Of a DNA stretch of 17,311 nt, positions 7,289-13,314 are shown one piece after another; position 1 is the stretch's first letter; the number at the start of each line of letters is the position of its first letter. The translations under genes and the position numbers were made by a program. The DNA is from Planctomycetes bacterium UBA1135 (GTDB lineage Bacteria; Planctomycetota; UBA1135), in assembly GCA_002311925.1 (NCBI GenBank), contig DCAK01000084.1, positions 20,832 through 38,142 of the forward strand, read 5' to 3'. The notes below the pieces were generated by a model. That model was given only the letters and a program-made list of their open reading frames with translations. It had not been told where the DNA came from and ran no database searches.

Positions 7289-7360
7289 GGAGGTGGACTT
7301 GGTGACAGGGGGGGGAGAGCCCCTGGGAACCGGGGATTCTCCCCGGGCCCTTCGTTAGCG
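7289..7360. other. Intergenic region between the XdhC and TPR genes, with a GC-rich hairpin
   Basis: This 72-bp gap contains, on the minus strand, CCGGGG-AGAAT-CCCCGG (a 6-bp perfect stem), followed by TTCCCAGGGGCTCTCC, which offers further pairing. No T-run follows, so it is not a convincing intrinsic terminator. The predicted -10 of the TPR gene falls in the loop and arm of this hairpin. Confidence 0.45.
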
Positions 7361-7364
7361 TCAA
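7336..7364 (-). promoter_or_regulatory. Candidate sigma-70 promoter for the TPR/aquaporin pair
   Basis: On the minus strand TTGACG (7364-7359; 5/6 to TTGACA) is followed after exactly 17 nt by GAGAAT (7341-7336; 4/6 to TATAAT). Transcription would start near 7329, leaving a leader of about 40 nt before the ATG at 7288. The -35 overlaps the stop codon of the XdhC gene. This is the only place in the window where I see both a -35 and a -10 of classical form. Confidence 0.45.
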
Positions 7365-8194
7365 ACCGGGTCGGGGTGACGCTTTCCTGCTCGAAGAGGC
7401 TTGGGAGCGGGTTCGGCGAGGTTTCCCAGCCTGCGCAATTGCACGAGCTCGGCCACGAGGGAAATCGAGATTTCCCCGGAAGACTTTGCCCCCACATCGA
7501 GCCCAATGGGCGTCCGCACCCCTGCGAGGAATTCAGGGTCCACGCCCTCGTCGAGAAGAATGCGGTCGAGAGTCGCCTTTTTTGCCCGCGAGCCAATCAT
7601 GCCCATGTATTTCGGGCGACATCCCTGGCGGGCGATTTCCATGAGCACCTCGGCGTCGTCCCGATGCCCCCGGGTCACGACCACCAGGTAGTGGTGGGCC
7701 GCCGGGGCCACCTGGGCCACCGCCTCCTTCCACGGGCCGCAAAAGCAGGCGTCTGCTTGGGGATGGGTGGCGGGGTTTGCGTAGGCAGGTCGGTCGTCGC
7801 ACACCATCACCCGCAGGTCCGCCTCCTTGGCCACCCGGGTGGCGGCTCCGGAAACATGACCACCGCCAAAGAGGACCAGGACCGGCGGCACAACCGGCTC
7901 GGCGAGAATCGTCACACGGCCGCCGCAGACGAGACCTGATTCGGGAAGGTCCTTTTGATTGAGATTGAAGGTCCGAGTTTCGGCCCGGTCGGTTGCAATG
8001 ACCTCCTTGGCCATTTCCACCACATCGGCCTCGACACAGCCCCCGCCGACCGACCCCAGGGTGGTGCCATCCCCCCGGACCAGCATCTTCATGGTCTCCT
8101 TTCCGGGAGTGCTTCCACGGGTCAACAAGACCGTGCAGAGGGCAGCGGGTTCCCCGGCTTGGCGAAGCCGAACGATTTCTTCGTACAAATCCAT
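7361..8194 (-). CDS. XdhC/CoxI-family molybdoenzyme maturation protein
   Basis: A 277-residue protein of the XdhC/CoxI family, which binds molybdenum cofactor and helps insert or sulfurate it in xanthine dehydrogenase or CO dehydrogenase-type enzymes; cytoplasmic. The N-terminal XdhC_CoxI domain shows RGSTPGKETMKMLV, TTLGSVGGGCVEADVV (from about residue 47) and SGLVCGGRVTILAE. The C-terminal Rossmann-like XdhC domain shows LVLFGGGHVSGAATRVA, VCDDRPAYANPATHP, VVTRGHRDDAEVL, YMGMIGSRAKKA and SSGEISISLVAELV. I use the ATG at 8194; a TTG two codons upstream (8200) is also in frame. It follows the upstream membrane-protein gene by 11 bp. No molybdoenzyme subunit is in the window, so its client must be elsewhere. 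A role in purine/xanthine use would suit the nearby phosphorylase but is only a guess. Confidence 0.9.
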   Translation of the reverse strand: MDLYEEIVRLRQAGEPAALCTVLLTRGSTPGKETMKMLVRGDGTTLGSVGGGCVEADVVEMAKEVIATDRAETRTFNLNQKDLPESGLVCGGRVTILAEPVVPPVLVLFGGGHVSGAATRVAKEADLRVMVCDDRPAYANPATHPQADACFCGPWKEAVAQVAPAAHHYLVVVTRGHRDDAEVLMEIARQGCRPKYMGMIGSRAKKATLDRILLDEGVDPEFLAGVRTPIGLDVGAKSSGEISISLVAELVQLRRLGNLAEPAPKPLRAGKRHPDPV

Positions 8195-8205
8195 TCTCAA
8201 CCATT

Positions 8206-9567
8206 CTATTCCCCCCTTCCCCTCTCCAAGATGGCTTGCACGGCTGCCAATCTAGATTGAGCCACGCTTTCCCCTCGCCAATGCTCCTTGAGCCCCCCTA
8301 CGGTGCCCGGAAATCCCGGGGCAAGGGCGGGGTTTTCCAACCAAACCCGGGCGACCTGCGGGAGATGGACTAGCCAGCGAGGGTGCTGCCAAGCAAGCTC
8401 CTCCGCCAGTAAACATCCAGCCTCTGGATCGTCCCCGGAGAGCATCCGAAAAAGCAGGGCGTGGCGGTCGATTCCCTGGTCCATGGGGTCGAGGGCGCGT
8501 TGCATCAGCTTTGACAGGACGAAGAAGGAATCTTCCCCGCCCGCGCGAATGACATCCATTCCAGTGAGCGTGAGGGCAAGGGCCCCGGATGGGGAATCCC
8601 GACCTGCATCGAGCCAGGATGCCGAGTCAACCGCGCCCCGCGGGAGCAGGTGACCCGCCCATGCCCAAACCATCGCCTTTCCAGGCAATTCGGGTCTTTG
8701 CATAAGGGTGGCAATCACTTGGGCCGCCTGCGGTCCCCCCCACTCGGAGAGCCCAAGAATCGCCCCGGGGAAGGCCGCGGGGTCCCAAGGTTCTTTCAAA
8801 AGAAGGGCCCGTTCCAAGGCTCTTCGCGCCGACGCTTCCGCTTCATACCTTTGGGCCACCACGAGAGCGGCCAAGCTTCTCACCGTGAAGGCGTGCCACC
8901 CTCGCAAGGGACCTCCCTGCAATACCTTCCTAGCCCATCCTTGGGCCCCCTCCCAGCGGCATTCCCCGAGGCGGTTCTCCAGAAAGGCCCAACCGGGTTG
9001 AAATCGATGAATGCGTGCCGGATTGATTCCCCCCATGGGGCTTTCCATGGACGCATAAAGAAGGCCCATGAGGAGGAAGGAGTCGGGACCCCCGAGGGCG
9101 ACAAGGGTGTCGGCCCAGGATTCGAATCCGTCCGGAAAACGGCGCGCGGCAAGGGCCACCATGACCGCCCTTGGACGCCCGGTGGACCGCGACAAAACCC
9201 AGCTCGGGGCCGGAAGCCGACGAGGCGGGGCTGCGTTTCCCTCCAGTTGGGAAACCACCCGCTCCAGGGGAGACCCCAAGCCTCCTCGAAGGGCTCCATC
9301 TCCATGGCGGTCGAGAACCAGGGAAATCTCATCCAGGAGAAGTTTCCAAAAGATCTCGGGCGGGTGGCGGTCTTCCGCGGCCTCGGGGATGGGTTCACGA
9401 ACCAGCTGCCCGGGTTCCGCGAGGACCGGAACCTCTTCAGCAGAGGCCACTTCCGATCCTGCCGGCAGTCCCAGGAAAGTGGTTTCAGGAGGGTATTGCC
9501 CCGAGGACAGGAGGGCCCACCCCAGAAAACCTCCGCCCAGGGCCGCAAGGGCGAGGGCCCGTTTCAA
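8206..9567 (-). CDS. Membrane-anchored helical protein of unknown function
   Basis: I do not recognise the family. It is about 453 residues from the TTG at 9567. The N-terminus (MKRALALAALGGGFLGWALL, reading the TTG as Met) is a good signal anchor or signal peptide with early Lys/Arg, followed by a Pro/Glu-rich linker (SEVASAEEVPVLAEPGQ). The rest is Trp-, Leu- and Ala-rich helical sequence that could form HEAT/TPR-like repeats (for example AALVVAQRYEAEASARRALE and AQVIATLMQRPELPGKAMVW). TTG at 9567 is chosen because AGGA lies 4 nt before it and the TTG overlaps the preceding stop as TTGA, the same junction type as pgpA/phosphatase; a TTG at 9615 would add 16 polar residues. Its TAG stop is also the first half of TAGAAT just before the XdhC start. 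It probably acts in the periplasm. Confidence 0.72.
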   Translation of the reverse strand: MKRALALAALGGGFLGWALLSSGQYPPETTFLGLPAGSEVASAEEVPVLAEPGQLVREPIPEAAEDRHPPEIFWKLLLDEISLVLDRHGDGALRGGLGSPLERVVSQLEGNAAPPRRLPAPSWVLSRSTGRPRAVMVALAARRFPDGFESWADTLVALGGPDSFLLMGLLYASMESPMGGINPARIHRFQPGWAFLENRLGECRWEGAQGWARKVLQGGPLRGWHAFTVRSLAALVVAQRYEAEASARRALERALLLKEPWDPAAFPGAILGLSEWGGPQAAQVIATLMQRPELPGKAMVWAWAGHLLPRGAVDSASWLDAGRDSPSGALALTLTGMDVIRAGGEDSFFVLSKLMQRALDPMDQGIDRHALLFRMLSGDDPEAGCLLAEELAWQHPRWLVHLPQVARVWLENPALAPGFPGTVGGLKEHWRGESVAQSRLAAVQAILERGRGE

Positions 9568-9872
9568 CGATTCCTGGGCCGGGGGCCGTTCCCTCTTTTC
9601 GCCTGGTGGTCGCAATGGGCGAGACAGGCTTCAAAGAGGTGTCCGGCCGCCTTCAAGCAATCGGCCAATTCCTCGTCCTGGCACCAGGTGAACACCAGAA
9701 TCTGGTCGCACCAGGTTCTCCGGCAATTCTGCTGGTTTTCGAGGTAGCGGTCGAAACAAGCCTGGTAGCAGCGAACAAGGTCGGAGGACTTGGGCGAAGG
9801 TTCCGCCGAGGCGCCGGGCCCGAGAAAAGGGAGCAGGGCCAAAGCCCCTACAAGAAGAAAAGGTAATCGCAT
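9564..9872 (-). CDS. Small secreted cysteine-rich protein with mirror-symmetric CX3C pattern
   Basis: A 102-residue protein that I cannot place in a known family. A clear signal peptide (MRLPFLLVGALALLPF) ends in the AXA-type site ASA at 21-23. The mature ~79 residues carry eight cysteines at 35, 39, 50, 55, 64, 72, 83 and 87, i.e. CX3C-X10-C-X4-C-X8-C-X7-C-X10-CX3C, a nearly palindromic arrangement. CYQAC and CLAHC lie on helix-like stretches, recalling disulfide-bonded helical hairpins of twin CX3C or CHCH type, although similarity is in spacing only. The tail (AKRGNGPRPRNR) is basic. The ATG at 9872 is set by the signal peptide; the open frame further upstream overlaps DUF523 and is low-complexity. 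The stop overlaps the TTG of the following membrane-protein gene, so the two are translationally coupled. Confidence 0.78.
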   Translation of the reverse strand: MRLPFLLVGALALLPFLGPGASAEPSPKSSDLVRCYQACFDRYLENQQNCRRTWCDQILVFTWCQDEELADCLKAAGHLFEACLAHCDHQAKRGNGPRPRNR

Positions 9873-9912
9873 CGCCCCCGAAGGACGACTCCGCCCGCCC
9901 GTGGTTACCGAT

Positions 9913-10392
9913 TCAATCCCGTCCCGGCAGGACCCGAACCCCCGCGGCCTCCAGGGCTGCCGTCGCCACCCCGGGCCCCTCCGCCACCCCACCCCCGCTG
10001 TGGCACTGCCGCACCCCGCACGACGGCGAACGCTCGTTGAGAAAGGCGAACCGCGCCCCTTCCTTTGCGGCGATTTCAACCACCCGCCAGGCCCCTTCGA
10101 GGAATTCCGCGGTCATGTCGCTCCCATCCTCCACACCGAGCACCGGCACCCGCCCGGCCAACACATCCCGCCCGTCCCCACGGGGTGGCTCGGCTGCGGG
10201 TCGAGGGCAGGGCAGGCCCCCCAGCATTTCCGGGCAGACGGGAACAATTTCGGCGCCGGCCTCCTTGAGCGCGGCCAGCAGGGGGGAATTCAGGTCGTGG
10301 CCTCCATCCCAAAGGACCTCCTCCCCCACGAGGCAGGCGCTCACCAACACTTTGTCACCGGGCTTCAGGTCGTCGGGAATCTGAATTTCCAC
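9913..10392 (-). CDS. DUF523 (TudS-like) iron-sulfur protein
   Basis: A 159-residue cytoplasmic protein of family DUF523, whose studied members (TudS) are [4Fe-4S] enzymes that remove sulfur from 2-thiouracil. Conserved blocks: VSACLVGEEVLWDG (Cys20), IVPVCPEMLGGLPCPRPAAE (Cys53 and Cys62), DMTAEFLEGA and NERSPSCGVRQC (Cys125 and Cys130). Cys20, Cys53 and Cys125 fit the cluster ligands. The family usually has Lys where Asn119 stands (LKxxSPSCG), a small deviation. The start is GTG at 10392 (MEIQIPDDLKPGDK), about a dozen residues longer at the N-terminus than the core. A TAGGGT -10-like element ends 6 nt before the GTG, suggesting a leaderless message. It is the first gene of the long minus-strand run and is divergent from the patatin gene. 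Confidence 0.88.
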   Translation of the reverse strand: MEIQIPDDLKPGDKVLVSACLVGEEVLWDGGHDLNSPLLAALKEAGAEIVPVCPEMLGGLPCPRPAAEPPRGDGRDVLAGRVPVLGVEDGSDMTAEFLEGAWRVVEIAAKEGARFAFLNERSPSCGVRQCHSGGGVAEGPGVATAALEAAGVRVLPGRD

Positions 10393-10398
10393 TCGGAA

Positions 10399-10404
10399 AC
10401 CCTA
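10399..10404 (-). promoter_or_regulatory. Probable -10 element of the DUF523 gene (TAGGGT), leaderless
   Basis: On the minus strand TAGGGT fits TANNNT and is followed by exactly 6 nt (TTCCGA) before the GTG start, which places the transcription start at or next to the first base of the start codon. No Shine-Dalgarno and no convincing -35 are present. It shares two base pairs (10403-10404) with the -10 of the patatin gene on the other strand. Confidence 0.5.
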
Positions 10405-10408
10405 TCCT
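10403..10408 (+). promoter_or_regulatory. Probable -10 element of the patatin gene (TATCCT), near-leaderless
   Basis: TATCCT lies 8 nt before the ATG at 10417. It is the same hexamer, at the same distance, as at acpS, with no ribosome-binding sequence between. The element overlaps the opposite-strand TAGGGT. Confidence 0.55.
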
Positions 10409-10416
10409 TTCGGGCC

Positions 10417-11310
10417 ATGCCTACCGAAGTCATCCTTGCCCTGGGAGGCGGCGGAGCCCGTGGCCTCTCCCACATCGGGGTCATCCGCGCCCTGGAAGCG
10501 GCCGGCGTACGAATCGCCGGGGTGGCCGGCACCAGCATCGGTGCGATGATTGGAGGCATCTACTGTGCCCGCAAACTTGACAAGGGAGAGGAATATGTTC
10601 GCTCTCTCAGTTGGACCAAGGTCCTGGCCCATCTCGATCCTTCCCTGCCCCGGTCCGGAATCTTCGGAGGGAAACGACTGGAAAAAACCTTGAAGGAGCT
10701 CGCCGGAGACTTGGACTTCGCCGACTTGGAAATCCCCTTTTGCGCCGTGGCCACCGATCTCGGCCACGGGGGCGAGGTCCGCATCCAGGAAGGCAGCGTT
10801 CTCGAGGCCATGCTGGCCAGCATGGCCATCCCCGGAGTGTTCACTCCATCCCGACTCGGAAATTCCTGGCTGGTGGATGGTGGTGTGTCCAACCCCGTTC
10901 CCGTCCAGGCCGCCCGGACATTGGCCGGTTCCCAAGTCGTCGCGGTGAATGTGAACTCCACCGAAAGTCGCCCATCCCACAGCACCATTAGTGAAATCAA
11001 GCGGGCGCTTGAGGACGAAACGGTTGAGGGGGGCCAAAAGATTTTGAAGCGGATGGAGCGATTCTGGAAACGCGGCGCCAAGCAGAACGACGGGAAGAGG
11101 ATGCCCGGAATCATTCCCATCATGGGCGACAGCATCGCCCACCTTATGGGACACCTTGCCCATTACCAGATGGAGGTGGACCAGCCCGAGATCCTGGTCG
11201 AGCCGAAACTGGGCCGGGTGAATCTATTCGACTTCCACAAGGCCGCCGTTCTCATCGAAGAAGGCCGCCGGGCAATGGAGGATGTTTTGGCCCGGGGAGT
11301 TCTCAGGTAG
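10417..11310 (+). CDS. Patatin-like phospholipase (RssA-like)
   Basis: A 297-residue patatin-family lipid acyl hydrolase using a Ser-Asp dyad. The oxyanion-hole loop is ALGGGGARGLSHIGV (GGGARG about 10-15), the nucleophile elbow is VAGTSIGAMIGG (GXSXG, Ser40), and the catalytic Asp is in WLVDGGVSNPVPV (DGG, Asp154). VATDLGHGGEVRIQEGS and ASMAIPGVFTPSRL are further family blocks. No signal peptide is present, so it is probably cytoplasmic or peripheral on the inner membrane, like RssA/RssA-type proteins; the substrate is unknown. The C-terminal ~80 residues (from KRALEDETVEGGQKIL) are helical and may contact membrane. Start ATG at 10417: upstream in-frame sequence is antisense to DUF523 and rich in Pro/Arg. 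Its stop lies 8 bp into the 3' end of the convergent adenosyltransferase gene. Confidence 0.92.
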   Translation: MPTEVILALGGGGARGLSHIGVIRALEAAGVRIAGVAGTSIGAMIGGIYCARKLDKGEEYVRSLSWTKVLAHLDPSLPRSGIFGGKRLEKTLKELAGDLDFADLEIPFCAVATDLGHGGEVRIQEGSVLEAMLASMAIPGVFTPSRLGNSWLVDGGVSNPVPVQAARTLAGSQVVAVNVNSTESRPSHSTISEIKRALEDETVEGGQKILKRMERFWKRGAKQNDGKRMPGIIPIMGDSIAHLMGHLAHYQMEVDQPEILVEPKLGRVNLFDFHKAAVLIEEGRRAMEDVLARGVLR

Positions 11311-11863
11311 CCGGCGTCCACGGGACGTCCTCGATTCCGGCCTCCCGGTTTGCCCGCCGGGCCGCCGTGAACAGCCAGTCGGACAGGCGATTCAGGTAGA
11401 CCAGGAATGGGGCGGCCACTTCCTCGGCTTCTGCCAAGGCCGTCGCCTCTCGTTCGGCTCGGCGGCAGGCGGTGCGGGCAACGTGAAGCCGCGCCGCGAG
11501 TTCGCAACCTCCAGGCAGGATGAAGGTCTCGAGGGGCTTGAGGTCCTCCTCCCAGACGTCAATTTCCTCCTCCAGGATTCCCGGCGCACCTTCATCCCAT
11601 TCGGGAAGATGCGATCGGGCGCCTTCGTTCGCCTCGGGAGGGGTGGAAAGATGGCTTCCCAGGGTGAACAGCCGGGCGCTTTCGCGCGTCAGGGGACCGG
11701 CCAAGGCGTTCCCGTCGCCGCACTCCGCCCCGCACCACCCCAGAAGGGCGTTGAGCTCGTCCACGGCTCCGTAGGCCGCCACCCGCGGGTGGTGCTTTTG
11801 AACCTTCCCGCCGCCGAAGAGGGCGGTCTCGCCACCATCCCCGGCCCGGGTATATATCTTCAC
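11303..11863 (-). CDS. PduO-type ATP:cob(I)alamin adenosyltransferase
   Basis: A 186-residue enzyme that transfers the adenosyl group of ATP to cob(I)alamin, making coenzyme B12; cytoplasmic, trimeric in its family. Signatures: N-terminal ATP-binding loop KIYTRAGDGGETALFGGGKV, HHPRVAAYGAVDELNALLG, central LETFILPGG, the Arg-rich helix ARTACRRAERE (ATP phosphate/catalytic residues), and YLNRLSDWLFTAARRAN. The length is typical for PduO/MMAB/CobO-like proteins. The start is GTG at 11863; AGGGG, partly the peroxiredoxin stop, lies 3 nt before it. It is the third gene of the phosphorylase-peroxiredoxin unit, 6 bp after the preceding stop, and converges with the patatin gene with an 8-bp overlap. 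No B12-dependent enzyme is visible in the window. Confidence 0.93.
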   Translation of the reverse strand: MKIYTRAGDGGETALFGGGKVQKHHPRVAAYGAVDELNALLGWCGAECGDGNALAGPLTRESARLFTLGSHLSTPPEANEGARSHLPEWDEGAPGILEEEIDVWEEDLKPLETFILPGGCELAARLHVARTACRRAEREATALAEAEEVAAPFLVYLNRLSDWLFTAARRANREAGIEDVPWTPAT

Positions 11864-11869
11864 GAACCC

Positions 11870-12469
11870 CTAGAGCGCGGCAGCGTTCTCAGCCAGGTAG
11901 CTGGCCACCCCCTCTTCGGTGGGCTGCATGTCCGGCTTGGACGGATTCCACCCCGCCGGGCAGACTCCGGCGCCGCTGGCCGCATGAGCCATGGAATCCA
12001 GCATCCGCAGGGTTTCGTCCACGTCTCGGCCCAGGGGAAGGTTGTTGACGGTCGCGCTCTGCACCACCCCCTCGCCGTCGATGAGAAAGGTCCCACGCAG
12101 GGCGAATGTCGTGTCCTCGTGAAGAAGGCCGTAGGCGTTGGTCATGCTTCGGTCCTCGTCGCAGAGAAGCGGGTAGCCGACCGGGCCGATTCCCCCCTCC
12201 TCGATGGCGGTGTCGCGCCATTTAGCGTGGGATTCAGCGTCGTCGATGGAAACACCCAGAACCTGGGCGCCTCGCTTTTCGAACTCACCGAGGCGGTGGT
12301 CGAAAGCGATGAGTTCTGACGGGCAGACGAAGGTGAAGTCCTTGGGGTAGAAAAACAGAACCACGGTCTGGCCCTTGTAATCCTCCAAGGAAACTTCCCC
12401 GGTGCTGCCGTCCGGCATCACGGCCGGGGCCGTGAACACTGGGGCGGGATGATTGACGGTTGCGGTCAT
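11870..12469 (-). CDS. Typical 2-Cys peroxiredoxin (AhpC/Prx1 type)
   Basis: A 199-residue thiol peroxidase that reduces hydrogen peroxide and organic peroxides, recycled by a thioredoxin or AhpF-type reductase. The peroxidatic Cys49 is in FYPKDFTFVCPSE (T46-xx-C49), and the resolving Cys170 is in GVCPAGWNP, as in typical 2-Cys enzymes. LGVSIDDAESHAKW and YPLLCDEDRSMTNAYGLL are normal for the family (Cys103 is an extra cysteine). ALRGTFLIDGEGVVQ and VNNLPLGRDVDETLRML complete the fold. The C-terminal tail is full length, with no GGLG-type sensitivity motif seen. The ATG overlaps the stop of the upstream phosphorylase gene as ATGA. No reductase gene is adjacent. Confidence 0.95.
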   Translation of the reverse strand: MTATVNHPAPVFTAPAVMPDGSTGEVSLEDYKGQTVVLFFYPKDFTFVCPSELIAFDHRLGEFEKRGAQVLGVSIDDAESHAKWRDTAIEEGGIGPVGYPLLCDEDRSMTNAYGLLHEDTTFALRGTFLIDGEGVVQSATVNNLPLGRDVDETLRMLDSMAHAASGAGVCPAGWNPSKPDMQPTEEGVASYLAENAAAL

Positions 12470-13296
12470 GGGGCGAATTGTATCGCTGCTTCCAGCACCG
12501 TCGCGGCTACCCCGGCGTGGGCCCGGGCGGCGTCCATAACCTCCTCGTGGGAGGGGGCGCTCCCCTGGATACCGGCAGCGAAATTGGTCAAAAGCGAGAT
12601 GGCCATGACCTCGGCCCCTGCCGCCCGCGCCGCCAAGGCCTCCGGAATCGTGCTCATCCCTACCGCCGCCCCCTCGTGGCCGCGCAGGATGACAACCTCG
12701 GTCGGAGTTTCGTAGCTGGGTCCGCGCAGACCCATGTAGACCCCAGGTTCAAGCTCGGGGCGTGCGGCGCAAAGTCGTTCCCGCCAGCCGGGACTGTAGA
12801 GGCCGACGGTGTCGAGAAAGACTGGTTTGCCGTCAGGAGTCTGGTCGGCCGCGTTGGGGTCGGGAAGGTTGACATTGAAATGGTCGGAAAAGGGCATCAA
12901 CGACCCTGGAAGCCGTTCCTCCCGAAGTGATCCGGCGGCGTTGAGCAGAAGGATGGACGGAGTTCCCCAGCCCACCAAAGCCCGCACCCCGCGGACCAGT
13001 TCCCGGGCCGGCCGACCCTCGTAGGCGTGCACCCGGCCCCCGCACACGGCGGCCCGCCGGCCGACGATTGTGCCCACCGCAAGGGAACCGCCGTGCCCTT
13101 CCACGGCCGGGAGAGGCCAGTGGGGCAGGTCGGCCAGAGGAATCTCTTCGGCATCGCCCAGCAAGGTTCCGGCCCCCTCGCTCCACCCCGACCCCAGTAC
13201 CACCCCCACTTCCGGAGCCTGCCCGAATCGGTCCCCTAGAGCCGCCACCATTTCCTCGATGAGGGCCCCTTCCTTCGCCTTCGAAGTCGTCTTCAT
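12466..13296 (-). CDS. Purine nucleoside phosphorylase (trimeric, PNP/MTAP class)
   Basis: A 276-residue enzyme for phosphorolysis of purine nucleosides to free base and (deoxy)ribose-1-phosphate, in purine salvage. Visible blocks: VGVVLGSGWSEGAG (phosphate loop), LPAVEGHGGSLAVG, CGGRVHAYEG, ILLLNAAGSL, VYMGLRGPSYETPTEVV (Glu200, equivalent of the base-binding Glu of mammalian PNP), AVGMSTIPEALAA (Met214) and ISLLTNFAAG (Asn238). Asn at this place favours 6-oxopurines (guanosine, inosine) rather than methylthioadenosine. The ATG at 13296 (MKTTSKAKEG) is chosen because family similarity begins soon after and a -10-like TAGGAT lies 7 nt upstream; the frame stays open further but runs through serB in antisense. 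It is the first gene of a phosphorylase-peroxiredoxin-adenosyltransferase unit. Confidence 0.93.
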   Translation of the reverse strand: MKTTSKAKEGALIEEMVAALGDRFGQAPEVGVVLGSGWSEGAGTLLGDAEEIPLADLPHWPLPAVEGHGGSLAVGTIVGRRAAVCGGRVHAYEGRPARELVRGVRALVGWGTPSILLLNAAGSLREERLPGSLMPFSDHFNVNLPDPNAADQTPDGKPVFLDTVGLYSPGWRERLCAARPELEPGVYMGLRGPSYETPTEVVILRGHEGAAVGMSTIPEALAARAAGAEVMAISLLTNFAAGIQGSAPSHEEVMDAARAHAGVAATVLEAAIQFAP

Positions 13297-13302
13297 CGGC
13301 CG

Positions 13303-13308
13303 TATCCT
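13303..13308 (+). promoter_or_regulatory. Probable -10 element of serB (TATCCT), leaderless
   Basis: TATCCT is followed by exactly 6 nt (ACGCCC) and then the ATG at 13315, so transcription would start on or beside the A of the start codon. No Shine-Dalgarno can fit. At -35 only TTCGAA (3/6) is found with 17-nt spacing. Confidence 0.6.
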
Positions 13309-13309
13309 A
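13304..13309 (-). promoter_or_regulatory. Probable -10 element of the phosphorylase gene (TAGGAT), near-leaderless
   Basis: On the minus strand TAGGAT (TANNNT) is followed by 7 nt (ACGGCCG) and the ATG at 13296. It overlaps the serB -10 by five base pairs, making GTATCCTAC a two-way element. No -35 match is seen upstream, inside serB. Confidence 0.55.
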
Positions 13310-13314
13310 CGCCC

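Noticed and set aside
7320..7350. GC-rich hairpin after the XdhC gene as a terminator
   Set aside because: There is no T-run after the stem, and the stem overlaps a likely promoter -10, so it was kept only as a structural note.
8203..8208. TAGAAT 8 nt before the XdhC ATG as another leaderless -10
   Set aside because: Its TAG is the stop codon of the upstream gene in the same direction, and the genes are 11 bp apart, so co-transcription is simpler. It could still be an internal promoter.
9790..10416. N-terminal extension of the patatin frame (about 209 extra codons)
   Set aside because: It is antisense to DUF523 and rich in Pro/Arg/Gly; family similarity starts at MPTEVILALGGGG.
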